From the NCBI GenBank assembly GCA_018710785.1, contig DVJD01000025.1:1-40131 (forward strand): DNA of 40,131 bases, written 5' to 3'. The notes beneath the pieces were generated by a model, which saw only the letters and a list, made by a program, of their open reading frames with translations, searched no databases and was not told the origin of the DNA. The DNA is from Candidatus Fimimorpha excrementavium. GTDB taxonomy: Bacteria; Bacillota; Clostridia; Lachnospirales; Lachnospiraceae. Below, piece by piece: positions 17,633 through 26,530 of the stretch. Position 1 is the stretch's first letter. Each line of letters starts with the position of its first letter. The position numbers were made by a program, and so were the translations under genes.

Positions 17633-17704
17633 GCGATGGATTGAAAAAATGCTGTCTGTGGTGGAAAAGAACCTCTTGTTTGTTGTAAATATAACTAAAA
17701 AAAG

Positions 17705-17733
17705 TTGATTTATGGATATTGGATTGATATAAT
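17705..17733 (+). promoter_or_regulatory. Promoter of the ABC exporter operon
   Basis: TTGATT (17705-17710), 17 bp, TATAAT (17728-17733), with TGA directly before the -10 (extended -10). The leader to ATG 17881 is about 140 nt and contains no frame I recognise. Confidence 0.75.
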
Positions 17734-17880
17734 TGAATTAAATACAACGGGAAAACAGCAGGCAGACATGGCGGTCGGGGACGGAGCGATAGAAACGGAG
17801 GTAATATTCCATGTGATGGAGCCTTAGAGCGGATAGGACTGGGAGGAGCATATTCGCTGCTGGGGAGGAAGGAGGTTACG

Positions 17881-19197
17881 ATGAAAAAGCAATTGTGTTT
17901 CAGAAAATGGTGGATTTATTTGGGCGTATTCATTGGATTGTCAGGTCTGGCCGCCTGCGGAAAGGAAGAACCGCCTCCGGTGGCAGAAGAAGTATACGAA
18001 GAAAGCAACTATACGCTTCGCGTGAAGAACGTACAGGACTTTGAAATGGAGAAAGAGCACGAGTATCAGGAAGGGACGGACTGGGACTGGTCCTATCTGA
18101 ACATACATACGCTTTCGGCTTTTGCGAAGGGGGAAAAGGGATACTACGTGCGGCTGGATAAGCATATCTATTTCTGCGATTTCGAGAAAGGGACGTTGAC
18201 CCCTCTCTGCAGCCGTCCGGACTGTCTGCATGATAAAGAAACGAATACTGCAAAACAGAAAGAATGTACGGCCTATCTTCCCTGGGGAGGCAAGGGGGAA
18301 GGAATCCAGTATTACGATGGAAAATTGTATGCAAATTCATATGCAAACGAATTTACAAATGAAGGCGGAATCCGGTTTTCGGGGGATCGGCTGGTGGCCA
18401 TCAGTGAAGATGGAAGCAGCCGAGAGGTTTTGGATTATGAATTAGAGGACTGCTATAATTTCATGCTGCATCGGGGAAGTATTTATTACACATCCTATAC
18501 GACAGACCCGGAAACATTGGTAAATACACAGACGGTATATCGGATCGATATGGAAAGCGGGGAGAAGAGTGCGATTGTCCGTCTGGATGGCTGGCCGGTG
18601 ACGCGTGTGTACCCGCTGGGCGGCTATGTATACATCTTTGTGCCAAACGGAGAGGGGCCGACTGTTCGAAAAGTGATTTATGAGATTCAAACCGGCAGGG
18701 CTAAAGTGGAGGAGGGAAACCTGCAGGAAACGCTGCTGCCGGATAAAAAGGGAAAGCTTTTATTAGGTACATTGGTAGATTCTAACCAGCTGACGGTGGA
18801 AGAGATCAGCATGGATGGAAGCCAAAGAGAACTCGTGGGGGATCTCTCCATCACAAATTTGAACGATTTTACGATCAGACAGGGAAGTGATCCGCTGATC
18901 TCGTATTGGTTTACAGCAGATGAATCGTATTTTTATGTATTCGGATTCATAGATGATCACTCTGAGAGTAATGCGATGCTGGATCATCCATTGGAAGCCA
19001 TCTTTGATCGAAATACCGGGGAACTGCTGCGGGTATTTGAATTGGAGTCCCGTCCGCCTGCCCAGAATTTCGGAGCGGATGATGCGTATCTTTTCTATGT
19101 GTGCGATGCGACGTATAGCGGTGAGACGAAGGTTTACTGGATGAAAAAAGAAGACCTGTTAAAGCCGGAGGCGAAGTTTCAGATGATGGAGCCGTGA
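17881..19197 (+). CDS. Lipoprotein with a Cys-rich motif, probably a beta-propeller
   Basis: A 438-residue protein with a lipoprotein signal: basic start, hydrophobic WWIYLGVFIGLSGL, lipobox LAAC with the lipidated Cys near residue 26. It should sit on the outer face of the membrane. The body has repeating strand patterns with WYFYDR-like blades, typical of Lachnospiraceae propeller lipoproteins. It also carries a CSRPDCLHDKE motif, with a further Cys 12 residues on, that could bind metal or form a disulphide. The start has GGAAGGAGG upstream. It is first in a tight run with the ABC ATPase (33 nt) and permease, suggesting a co-expressed accessory or sensor subunit. Function unknown. Confidence 0.8.
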   Translation: MKKQLCFRKWWIYLGVFIGLSGLAACGKEEPPPVAEEVYEESNYTLRVKNVQDFEMEKEHEYQEGTDWDWSYLNIHTLSAFAKGEKGYYVRLDKHIYFCDFEKGTLTPLCSRPDCLHDKETNTAKQKECTAYLPWGGKGEGIQYYDGKLYANSYANEFTNEGGIRFSGDRLVAISEDGSSREVLDYELEDCYNFMLHRGSIYYTSYTTDPETLVNTQTVYRIDMESGEKSAIVRLDGWPVTRVYPLGGYVYIFVPNGEGPTVRKVIYEIQTGRAKVEEGNLQETLLPDKKGKLLLGTLVDSNQLTVEEISMDGSQRELVGDLSITNLNDFTIRQGSDPLISYWFTADESYFYVFGFIDDHSESNAMLDHPLEAIFDRNTGELLRVFELESRPPAQNFGADDAYLFYVCDATYSGETKVYWMKKEDLLKPEAKFQMMEP

Positions 19198-19230
19198 GCA
19201 TCGGATCGAGTGAAATGGGGGTATGAATAT

Positions 19231-20148
19231 ATGAAACTGGAATTAAAGGATGTCACACATGTCTATCCCAATGGAAAGAAAGCCCTGGATCATGTTTCGC
19301 TCGGCCTGATGCCGGGGATATACGGCCTTTTGGGACCGAATGGAGCGGGGAAAAGTACGATGATGAAGATCATCACAGACCATCTGCTGCCCACGTCGGG
19401 GCAGGTTCTGTTTCAGGGAAAGGATATCCGGAAAGTCAGCCGAGAGTTTCGCAGCTGTCTGGGCTATATGCCGCAGCAGCAGGGGATGTATCAGCAATTT
19501 ACCGGAAGACGGTTTTTGTGGTATATGGCATCCCTGAAGGGGCTGCGGCGCAGAGAAGCCAAGGACAGGATCGCCCATCTTTTGGAAGTGGTGAATTTGA
19601 CGGAGGCGGCAGACCGGAAGATTGGGGGATACTCAGGCGGGATGAAGCAGCGCCTTTTGATCGCGCAGGCGGTGCTGAATGAGCCGGAAGTGCTGGTTTT
19701 GGATGAGCCGACAGCAGGTTTGGATCCCAAAGAACGGATCCGCATTCGAAATTTTGTCAGTGAGTTGTCCAGGGATCGGGTGGTAATTTTTGCCACCCAT
19801 GTGGTATCGGATGTGGAATGCATTGCCCGGGAAGTCATGCTGATGAAAGAGGGGAAATTGATCAAAAAGGGGACTCCGGCAGAACTGACCGGAGAGATGG
19901 AAGGATTGGTTTGGGAGTTTTTGGCAGATCCCAGTGAACTGGAAGCGATTCAAAAACAATATCTGATCAGTAATTTGGCTGTGACCGGCGAGGGGATTTT
20001 GGTGAAGGCGGTGGGAAATGAGCAGGAAATTCCGCGAAAAAAACAGCCGGTCAGAGCCAGCATGGAAGAAGTCTATTTGTATTACATAGAAGGACAGGGC
20101 GCTTCAAACGAAAAGGGAGGGATGGAGGATGAAACGGTTCGGGTATGA
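19231..20148 (+). CDS. ABC transporter ATP-binding protein
   Basis: A 305-residue ATPase with Walker A GPNGAGKST (about residues 36-44), Q-loop MPQQQG, signature YSGGMKQR, Walker B VLVLDEPTAGLDP, and the switch His in FATHVVSD. It belongs to the ABC-2 exporter type (drug, antibiotic or lipid export). I start at ATG 19231, preceded by GGGGG about 9 nt upstream; an in-frame GTG at 19210 gives seven extra residues. The C-terminal 80 residues form a non-catalytic tail. The gene overlaps the permease gene by 20 nt, so translation is probably coupled. Confidence 0.93.
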   Translation: MKLELKDVTHVYPNGKKALDHVSLGLMPGIYGLLGPNGAGKSTMMKIITDHLLPTSGQVLFQGKDIRKVSREFRSCLGYMPQQQGMYQQFTGRRFLWYMASLKGLRRREAKDRIAHLLEVVNLTEAADRKIGGYSGGMKQRLLIAQAVLNEPEVLVLDEPTAGLDPKERIRIRNFVSELSRDRVVIFATHVVSDVECIAREVMLMKEGKLIKKGTPAELTGEMEGLVWEFLADPSELEAIQKQYLISNLAVTGEGILVKAVGNEQEIPRKKQPVRASMEEVYLYYIEGQGASNEKGGMEDETVRV

Positions 20149-22537
20149 GTGGGTGAAACTGACGTGGAATCGAATCCTTCTCGCGGCGGTGTTTTTATGC
20201 CTGGCAGCGGTGCTGTTTTATCAGTGGCAGAATGCCCCGAAAACACAGCCGATGTTTGACAGGGAGCAGTATCAGGCAGTGCTGACGGCGGTGATGGAAC
20301 GGGAGCCGGAGGAAGCGAAAAAATGGATCGAAAAGGAAACTGCCTGGCGCCGCTTTTTGGTGAGTATGATTTATTTTGCGGAAGAGAAAGAAATCCTGGA
20401 TATGCAGCTGGCTCAGTTGGAAGAGCAGTATCCGCAGACGGATTGGGAGGCGCGGCTGGAAACGGAGACCAAAGAAGGAATCGGCGAAGAGGATCTGCTG
20501 CAGGAATCCAGAATTTATGAGGAAGTGGCAGCCAGAGTGCAGTATCAGGCGTCTTACCCCGAATTTCTGGAGACCGTGCAGAGGCAGGCGGATTCCATGC
20601 TGGATCTTCCCCTGTTTTCGGATATGAGTGTATTCAGCAAGAGGAATATTGTAAAAACCGCAGAAGTGTATGGAAGACTGACCGGTCAGTCTCTGGGGCT
20701 TGATTACAGCGTCGCACCGGTGGTATGGTCGGAGAGCAGGCTGGCCGATGCTTTGATGCTGGTATTGATTCTTTTGTTTGGCTGGCAGATTTTTTGCCGG
20801 GAGCGGGAGGAAGGCTTGTATCCGCTGCTGCTGGGAACCAGAAACGGAAGGCTGCCTCTGGCGGCCGGAAAGATGACAGCGTATGTCTCTGCGCTGGCTG
20901 TGACAGCCGTCCTTCTGTACGGGGGACAGATGCTTCTGGCTTTTGGAATGTACGGCGCGGGGAATATGAGCCTGCCGCTGGCGTCTTTATCGGAGTTTCG
21001 CGACTGCCCGTATGAGATCAGCATTGCCCAGTATGCCTGGTTTTACCTGGGAGTGAAAGTGATGGGAGTGGTTCTGTTCGGCGGTTTTGCCATGGCGCTT
21101 CTGACCGGCTGCCGCAAATATGGAGCCGCAGTCTGCCTGTATTTTCTCATCATTGTACTGGAATATCTTCTGTATGTGCGTATGGACAGCGCATCACCAT
21201 TCAACGGATTAAAATATTTGAATCTGGCAGCTGTGCTGGATGCGAAGGCATGGTTTAGCACATATCGAAATCTCAATCTGTTTTCCCATCCGCTTTCGGT
21301 GATGCCTGGAAAACTGATTTTTGCGGGAATTTGTGCAGTGGTTACGACCGTGCTGGCCGCCTGGGGCTTTTGTCGGCGGACACAGCAGCGCAGCCTGCCG
21401 GGATGGAACGCCTGCATGGAACAGGTGCAGAAAGGGATGGCCCATCTGCCCCGCCCGGGCGCCCATGGCAGTCTGTTTCTGCATGAAGGATTTAAGCTGT
21501 ACCGGCTGGGCGCCATGGCTTTGGTGCTTTTGGTTTTGGCAGCGGGCTCTGTGCGGATGGCGACCGGAATCCCGGATCGGGAAGGGGATCCGGATCAAAG
21601 GGCCTACACCTATTATCTGGAGCGGATCCAGGGACTCTATACAAAGGAGACGCAGAACCTGCTTCGGAAGGAAGAGGCAGTGATGGCGCTTCAGGATGAG
21701 GAAGCCAAAGAAATGGAGCGCGGATACCAGGATGGAACCATCGGAAAAGAAGAATATGCCGAGTGGGGGGATGAGCGGATGCGGATGATCCAGGCCAGAG
21801 GTGGAGGACTGGATCAGGTATTGGAGCAGGAGCGAGTGATTGTACAGACGATTCAGGAGACCGGGGCGGAGGAAAAGGTGGGATTTGCCGATGTGAATCA
21901 GCTGTCCTATCTGTTTGAGGATGACGAGAGACAGATGGCATATGCCATGGTATTTCTGGCAGTCAGTACCCTGGCGATCACCAGGCTGTTTGGGATGGAG
22001 TATCAGGGCATGCAGCCTTTGCTGGTATCCACCGTGCGGGGAAGACGGCCTCTGTGCGCGAATAAAATGCTGCAGTCCATACTTTTTCTGACGCTGCTGT
22101 ATGGGATTTTGTACCTGCCGTATTATTGGGCCATATGGGAGGATCTGGTCCGTGTGGATACCGGACTCTGGCTGCGGGGCGTCATGGGATATGAACGGTT
22201 TGAATATTCCATTTCCATCGGGCAGGCATTTGGAATGATGGTGGGGATTCGTTATCTGGCAGCGGTAAGCTGCGGCATGATCGCTGCGGGAACCGCGAAG
22301 CTGGTGCACCATCCGGCGGTGGGAAGCGCGGTTTGTTTTCTGCTGTTTTTGGCGCCCTGCTTTTTATATTTGATGGGTGTGGATTTATCCGGCTGGACCT
22401 GTGTCGGCGGATTTCTGCCCCAGCTGGTGTACAGAAACGGCGGGGCAATGGCATATTTGGGAAAACTGGGGATTCTGCTTGGAATCGATGGGATGGTCGG
22501 TGTGTTTCTGCTCAGGGAGAGAGGCAGGAGGATGTAA
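20129..22537 (+). CDS. ABC-2 type permease, internally duplicated
   Basis: An 802-residue integral membrane protein that pairs with the ATPase just upstream. It has two similar halves (about 1-440 and 448-802). Each begins with one membrane helix (LLAAVFLCLAAVLFY; MALVLLVLAAGSV), then a large charged extracytoplasmic domain rich in Glu and Gln, then a bundle of about five helices. This looks like two ABC-2 permeases fused in one chain, so one polypeptide with two ATPases could make a full transporter. Ribosome site GGAGGATG overlaps the start. Substrate unknown; no bacteriocin or resistance gene is adjacent. Confidence 0.85.
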   Translation: MKRFGYEWVKLTWNRILLAAVFLCLAAVLFYQWQNAPKTQPMFDREQYQAVLTAVMEREPEEAKKWIEKETAWRRFLVSMIYFAEEKEILDMQLAQLEEQYPQTDWEARLETETKEGIGEEDLLQESRIYEEVAARVQYQASYPEFLETVQRQADSMLDLPLFSDMSVFSKRNIVKTAEVYGRLTGQSLGLDYSVAPVVWSESRLADALMLVLILLFGWQIFCREREEGLYPLLLGTRNGRLPLAAGKMTAYVSALAVTAVLLYGGQMLLAFGMYGAGNMSLPLASLSEFRDCPYEISIAQYAWFYLGVKVMGVVLFGGFAMALLTGCRKYGAAVCLYFLIIVLEYLLYVRMDSASPFNGLKYLNLAAVLDAKAWFSTYRNLNLFSHPLSVMPGKLIFAGICAVVTTVLAAWGFCRRTQQRSLPGWNACMEQVQKGMAHLPRPGAHGSLFLHEGFKLYRLGAMALVLLVLAAGSVRMATGIPDREGDPDQRAYTYYLERIQGLYTKETQNLLRKEEAVMALQDEEAKEMERGYQDGTIGKEEYAEWGDERMRMIQARGGGLDQVLEQERVIVQTIQETGAEEKVGFADVNQLSYLFEDDERQMAYAMVFLAVSTLAITRLFGMEYQGMQPLLVSTVRGRRPLCANKMLQSILFLTLLYGILYLPYYWAIWEDLVRVDTGLWLRGVMGYERFEYSISIGQAFGMMVGIRYLAAVSCGMIAAGTAKLVHHPAVGSAVCFLLFLAPCFLYLMGVDLSGWTCVGGFLPQLVYRNGGAMAYLGKLGILLGIDGMVGVFLLRERGRRM

Positions 22538-22581
22538 CCACGGGATAAAGCAATGAGGAAATAAAAGAATTGCTGGAATAC

Positions 22582-22648
22582 CCGGACGGCTGCAGGGAAG
22601 CAAACCATCTTTCGGCGGGACGTTCTCACTTCTGGGAAACGAAAGGGT
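22582..22648 (+). repeat. Decayed left half of the palindromic element
   Basis: CCGGAC (22582-22587) is followed by a 32-nt arm (22588-22619) with AGGGA at arm positions 7-11 and GGG at 30-32, then a degenerate version of the conserved loop and second stem (ACGTTCTCAC and TGGGAAACG). No matching right arm exists: the lipoprotein gene starts at 22656. Confidence 0.65.
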
Positions 22649-22655
22649 TTCAGTT

Positions 22656-23918
22656 ATGAAAAAAATGATTGGCATCGTTCTTTTTTGGATTTTTTTGGCA
22701 GAAGGCCTGTTGGGCTGCGGAAATCCCGGGTCTGTGGGGAAAGGTGATGGATCGAAACCCGTCGGTGAAAGCGGGATCCATGGCTCGGATACGCCGGGAG
22801 AGACAGAGACGGCGGGAGAAGAAGAGGGGCAAGACAGCGGCTGCGCGGATCCCTTTCCGACAGAGGCGGAAACGGTGGGCGAAGAGGAAGAAGAACAGAT
22901 TTTGGAGGAAGTACAGGCAGCGGCCCTTACGTATCAGGATCTTTATGCGGCAGCCGAAAAAGGGGAAGCTTTGAATGCCGTGATTGACGCGGAAAGCCTG
23001 CATGCCATAGCGGACCGCATGGCACAGGCCGGATATACGGTGACGTGTGATGACAATGACCGGAACATGGCCAATTGGGAAAGTCTGGATGCGGCCCTGA
23101 GCAAGGCGAACGAGGGGGAAACGGTCTCTGCGGTCTTTTATTCGCTTGCGTCCTATGGCGGTTTCCACTGCTATCAGATGGCGTTTTCCCATGGGGAGAT
23201 GCTCCTCACCACGGCGGAAATGGACTGGTCGGAGGAGGGGGATCCTTATCTGTCTTATCTGGAGCGGATCCGTGTTTACAGCTGGGAGTATACCGAAAAA
23301 GGATGGCTCATCTGGGAGAAAGAACCATCCAAAAACATGGAAATGGACCGTCACACCCTGACCCGTGTCAAACCGCTGGAGGAGACGGCCCGCATGCTGT
23401 GCGAAACCTACATAGAACCGGTGGGATATGCCATGACCAATCTGTTTTTGACCGACTGGTCGGCAGACGCTCCGGGAGATTTGGCACTGAATGATACCTT
23501 TGGCATTTTGTATTTTTATCAGTACGGGCAAAATCCGCCCTATGAAGATCAGGTTCCCGCGCAGGAGTGGGAGGCGGTCATGACCAGATTTCTCCCCTTC
23601 TCTGTGGAAACGCTGCGGCAGAACTCTGTGTATGAACCGCAGAGGGATTCCTATGCGTGGAAATCATGGGGATACGGAAGCGGGATGGCGCTGCCGTCCC
23701 TGCCGTTTCCGGAAGTGGTGTCCTGGGAGAAAGCAGACGATCAAATCTGGGTGCTGGAGGTGGAAGGCGTGTCCAAGGAGGAAGGCATGGACTGTGCGTT
23801 TGCCCATGAGGTGACGCTGCAGATCCATGAAGATGGAAGCGCTGTTTATCTTTCCAACCGGCTGATACCGGAAAAGAAAAACAGTGTGCCGCGTTATCGG
23901 ATCAGGAGCGGAACATAA
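22656..23918 (+). CDS. Lipoprotein of unknown function
   Basis: A 420-residue protein with a lipoprotein signal (MKKMIGIVLFWIFLAEGLLGC; lipidated Cys at residue 21), a Gly/Glu/Thr-rich flexible linker (about 22-90), and a globular domain rich in aromatic residues from about 90 to the end. It resembles uncharacterised Lachnospiraceae lipoproteins; I cannot assign a function. It lies 118 bp after the permease with a decayed repeat half between, so it may be a fourth operon member or separately expressed. I saw no clear ribosome site better than GGGAAACGAAAGGG upstream of the ATG. Confidence 0.7.
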   Translation: MKKMIGIVLFWIFLAEGLLGCGNPGSVGKGDGSKPVGESGIHGSDTPGETETAGEEEGQDSGCADPFPTEAETVGEEEEEQILEEVQAAALTYQDLYAAAEKGEALNAVIDAESLHAIADRMAQAGYTVTCDDNDRNMANWESLDAALSKANEGETVSAVFYSLASYGGFHCYQMAFSHGEMLLTTAEMDWSEEGDPYLSYLERIRVYSWEYTEKGWLIWEKEPSKNMEMDRHTLTRVKPLEETARMLCETYIEPVGYAMTNLFLTDWSADAPGDLALNDTFGILYFYQYGQNPPYEDQVPAQEWEAVMTRFLPFSVETLRQNSVYEPQRDSYAWKSWGYGSGMALPSLPFPEVVSWEKADDQIWVLEVEGVSKEEGMDCAFAHEVTLQIHEDGSAVYLSNRLIPEKKNSVPRYRIRSGT

Positions 23919-23944
23919 GAGGGTTAAAATAATTCCTCCTTATG
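23914..23944. terminator. Weak hairpin between convergent genes
   Basis: CATAAGAGG (from 23914, including the lipoprotein stop) can pair with CCTCCTTATG (23935-23944), with one bulge, around an AT-rich loop. It separates the lipoprotein gene from the opposing dehydrogenase gene. No strong T-run, so terminator function is tentative. Confidence 0.35.
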
Positions 23945-23962
23945 AGAGCGTGATGTTAGCCG

Positions 23963-25027
23963 TCATGGCTTGAGTACCACTTTTATGACATGATCGTTCT
24001 TTTGTTCAAATAGTTCATAGGCTTCCATGGCCTTCGCGAGGGGATAGCGGTGGGTAATGAGACTGGTGGTGTCCAGCTTCCCTTCGGCGATCAGCTTTAA
24101 AATCTCATCGCAGTGGCAGCCGTCCACGCCTCCGGTTTTAAAGGTCAGATTCTTTCCGTACATATCCGGCAGGGGAAGGGGCTGGGCTTCTTCATACAGT
24201 GCTACCACACATACGACAGCATTGGGACGCGCGATTTTCCAGGCGGTCTGGAAGGTATCCCGGCCGCCTGCCACCTCCAAAACCACATCGGCGCCGCGTC
24301 CGTCTGTGAGGGATTTCAGAATATCCTCCGGGTTTTCTTTTTGAGGATTCACCGTGATATCTGCCATCCCTTCTTTTTTTGCCAGATTCAGACGAAATTC
24401 GTCCGTATCGATGGCGACGATGCGGGCCGGATGATAAAGACGGCAGCAAAGCATGGTGCAAAGTCCTGTGGGACCGGCCCCGATGACAGCCACCGTGTCT
24501 TTCGGCCGGATGTCACTGATCCTGGCGCCCCAGAAACCGGTGGCAAGGATATCTCCGGTAAAGATGGCCTGTTCATCGGATACGCCATCCGGGATACGGT
24601 TCAGCCCGTTCATGGCATAGGGAACCCGGACATACGCGGCCTGGCCGCCGTCGATGCGGCATCCCAGTGCCCATCCGCCGTTCGGATCGGTGCAGTTATT
24701 GACAAATCCCCTTTGACAGAAAAAGCATTCGCCGCAGAAGGTTTCCACATTGACCGTCACCCGGTCACCCACAGAAAAACCATGGACCTCCCGTCCCAGT
24801 GCGGCGATTTCTCCCACCATCTCATGGCCGACGATGATCCCGGGCCTGGCTTTGGGGACACTGCCGTGTTTGATGTGAATATCACTGGAACAGATGGAAG
24901 TGAGAGTCACCCGGACGATGGCATCCGTGGGCGCTTCTATCTGCGGGACCGGGCGCGTTTCCAAAGCAAAGATTCCCGGTTTTTGATAAACGACAGCCTT
25001 CATTTGTTTCTGTGCAGTATCATTCAT
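23963..25027 (-). CDS. Zinc-dependent alcohol/polyol dehydrogenase (MDR family)
   Basis: A 354-residue cytoplasmic oxidoreductase of the medium-chain family. Catalytic zinc ligands are in the ICSSDIHIKHG and GHEMVGE segments. The structural zinc site is the four-Cys lobe CGECFFCQRGFVNNC, and the Rossmann motif is VIGAGPTGLC. It resembles threonine/sorbitol dehydrogenases and should interconvert an alcohol or polyol with a ketone or aldehyde using NAD(H) or NADP(H); the true substrate is unknown. The ATG (25025-25027) has AGGAGG upstream. It is divergent from the small gene at 25292 and stands alone. Confidence 0.92.
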   Translation of the reverse strand: MNDTAQKQMKAVVYQKPGIFALETRPVPQIEAPTDAIVRVTLTSICSSDIHIKHGSVPKARPGIIVGHEMVGEIAALGREVHGFSVGDRVTVNVETFCGECFFCQRGFVNNCTDPNGGWALGCRIDGGQAAYVRVPYAMNGLNRIPDGVSDEQAIFTGDILATGFWGARISDIRPKDTVAVIGAGPTGLCTMLCCRLYHPARIVAIDTDEFRLNLAKKEGMADITVNPQKENPEDILKSLTDGRGADVVLEVAGGRDTFQTAWKIARPNAVVCVVALYEEAQPLPLPDMYGKNLTFKTGGVDGCHCDEILKLIAEGKLDTTSLITHRYPLAKAMEAYELFEQKNDHVIKVVLKP

Positions 25028-25186
25028 AACACGTTCCTCCTGTCAGGGAAGGGCGCGGTTCGCCGCATCCCTCCATTTGTTTTTATCCTACAGCGGACAG
25101 GGAGAAAAATCAAGGAAATCTCTGCCTATGGAAGAACAAATCGCAGGGGGATCTTCGATTACGTACTATCATACGGTGCAGATCCA

Positions 25187-25195
25187 TGATATAAT
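25187..25195 (+). promoter_or_regulatory. Extended -10 promoter element
   Basis: TGATATAAT is a perfect extended -10; the -35 region (TATCAT area) is poor. It lies about 95 nt before the ATG at 25292. The segment 25028-25186 holds the divergent dehydrogenase start and shows no gene. Confidence 0.55.
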
Positions 25196-25291
25196 GAGCG
25201 TATGCAAGCCTGTGGGATCTTGCACGCATATGGCGAACGGCGGATGCTGAGAAATATGCTGCTTTTAAAGAGAAAGATGGAGGTGAAGACG

Positions 25292-25576
25292 ATGAAGTAT
25301 GCATTTTTGCTGATGGGAGATTATCAGCCCGGGAAGGATCATGCGGAAATGAAAGAAGGACAGGTGCGCATGATTGGTGTCTCCAGTCTGGACGAGGCGG
25401 AAGAGGCGGCAAAAGAGCTGGCTGCAGACGGAGTGAAGTGCATCGAACTGTGCGGCGCGTTCAAGGAAACAGGAGCCAGACGGATCATTCAGGCAACGGA
25501 AGGAAAGGTGGCGGTGGGATTTGTCACCCATTTTCCGGAGCAGGATGATCTGTTTTTTGCATTGTTTGGCAATTAG
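25292..25576 (+). CDS. Small conserved protein (DUF6506-like)
   Basis: A 94-residue soluble protein without membrane segments. It opens MKYAFLLMGDYQPGKDHAEM and contains CIELCGAFKETGARRIIQAT and VAVGFVTHFPEQDDLFF. I recall this pattern as a small family common in Firmicutes (DUF6506); the name is from memory and the function is unknown. The ATG at 25292 is chosen because GATGGAGGTG precedes it; the frame extends upstream but that part is not protein-like. It has its own probable promoter at 25187 and is followed by another promoter. Confidence 0.75.
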   Translation: MKYAFLLMGDYQPGKDHAEMKEGQVRMIGVSSLDEAEEAAKELAADGVKCIELCGAFKETGARRIIQATEGKVAVGFVTHFPEQDDLFFALFGN

Positions 25577-25607
25577 GTAAGATTTGTGCCCAATGCCGTG
25601 CGGTTTC

Positions 25608-25636
25608 TTGTGTTTATGAGGTATATATGCTATACT
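25608..25636 (+). promoter_or_regulatory. Promoter of the SGNH-like hydrolase gene
   Basis: TTGTGT (25608-25613), 17 bp, TATACT (25631-25636). The leader then carries a hairpin, GGCGGCAG with CTGCCGTC (about 25652-25676), before the ribosome site. Confidence 0.7.
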
Positions 25637-25734
25637 TTCCCAAATCAGATGGCGGCAGTCTCAGGAGCTGCCGTCTGACCCGAAGACCATATCAGAACAG
25701 AATAGAAACTGTTGGAAATAGGAGGAAAAGGAGA

Positions 25735-26472
25735 ATGAAAGTATTAAGTATTGGGAACAGTTTTTCCACGGATGCCACCGCCTATCTGCATCGGGCAGCG
25801 GTCAGCGCCGGAGTGGATTTGGACACTTACAATCTGTACATCGGGGGATGCTCGCTGGAGCGCCACTGGGACAATGTGGTCCGTGAAGCGAAGGAATATC
25901 TCCTGGAGATCAATGGGGAAAGCACCGAAAGGATGGTATCCATACAGGATATGATGGCGGATCACTATGATGTGATTACCCTTCAGCAGGCCAGCCACTT
26001 CAGCACCAGGTATGAGACTTATCAGCCGTATCTGAATCAGCTGACGGCGTGGCTGAAGGAACATGCCGATTTTGGAGAGCTGGCTTTGCACCAGACCTGG
26101 GCCTATGAGCAGGGAAGCAGGCGCCTGACGGAAGAGATGGGGTATGAGGACCAGTGGGAGATGTTTCGGGATCTGAAAGAAGCCTATGAGAAGGCTGCCG
26201 GGGAATGCGGCATTTCGGTCGTGATTCCCTGCGGGCAGATGTTCCAGTATTTTTTGGCAGATGGATTCGGCAAGATTCACAGGGATACGTTTCATGCCCT
26301 GATTCCCTTGGGGCGGTATGTCTTATCCCTCGTCTGGCTGGCAGCTCTGACAGGGACCTCGCCAAAACGGGTGACGTTTTGTCCGGAAGGCATGCATGAG
26401 ACGCTGGCAGAGTGCGTCAGAACGCTGACGGCAGAACATCTGCGGGAATATGAAAAAGTGAGGAAATCATGA
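25735..26472 (+). CDS. SGNH-hydrolase-like protein (DUF4886 type)
   Basis: A 245-residue cytoplasmic protein (no signal peptide). Block I is GNSFS near residue 7, with the candidate nucleophile Ser9; block V is RDTFH, supplying Asp and His. These match the SGNH/GDSL esterase fold as seen in DUF4886 proteins, often found in glycan-degradation loci where they may deacetylate oligosaccharides. The exact substrate is unknown. The ATG at 25735 follows GGAGGAAAAGGAG. Genes at 26531 and 26965 follow on the same strand at short spacing and may share its transcript. Confidence 0.8.
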   Translation: MKVLSIGNSFSTDATAYLHRAAVSAGVDLDTYNLYIGGCSLERHWDNVVREAKEYLLEINGESTERMVSIQDMMADHYDVITLQQASHFSTRYETYQPYLNQLTAWLKEHADFGELALHQTWAYEQGSRRLTEEMGYEDQWEMFRDLKEAYEKAAGECGISVVIPCGQMFQYFLADGFGKIHRDTFHALIPLGRYVLSLVWLAALTGTSPKRVTFCPEGMHETLAECVRTLTAEHLREYEKVRKS

Positions 26473-26530
26473 TGCTGTATGATTATGAAAAGGTGGAGCT
26501 GCCCAAACAGTGATCGAGGGGAGGAAAACC

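Noticed and set aside
24113-25189. 358-residue + frame opposite the dehydrogenase
   Set aside because: The - strand frame carries all zinc and Rossmann motifs and a good ribosome site; the + frame is its shadow.
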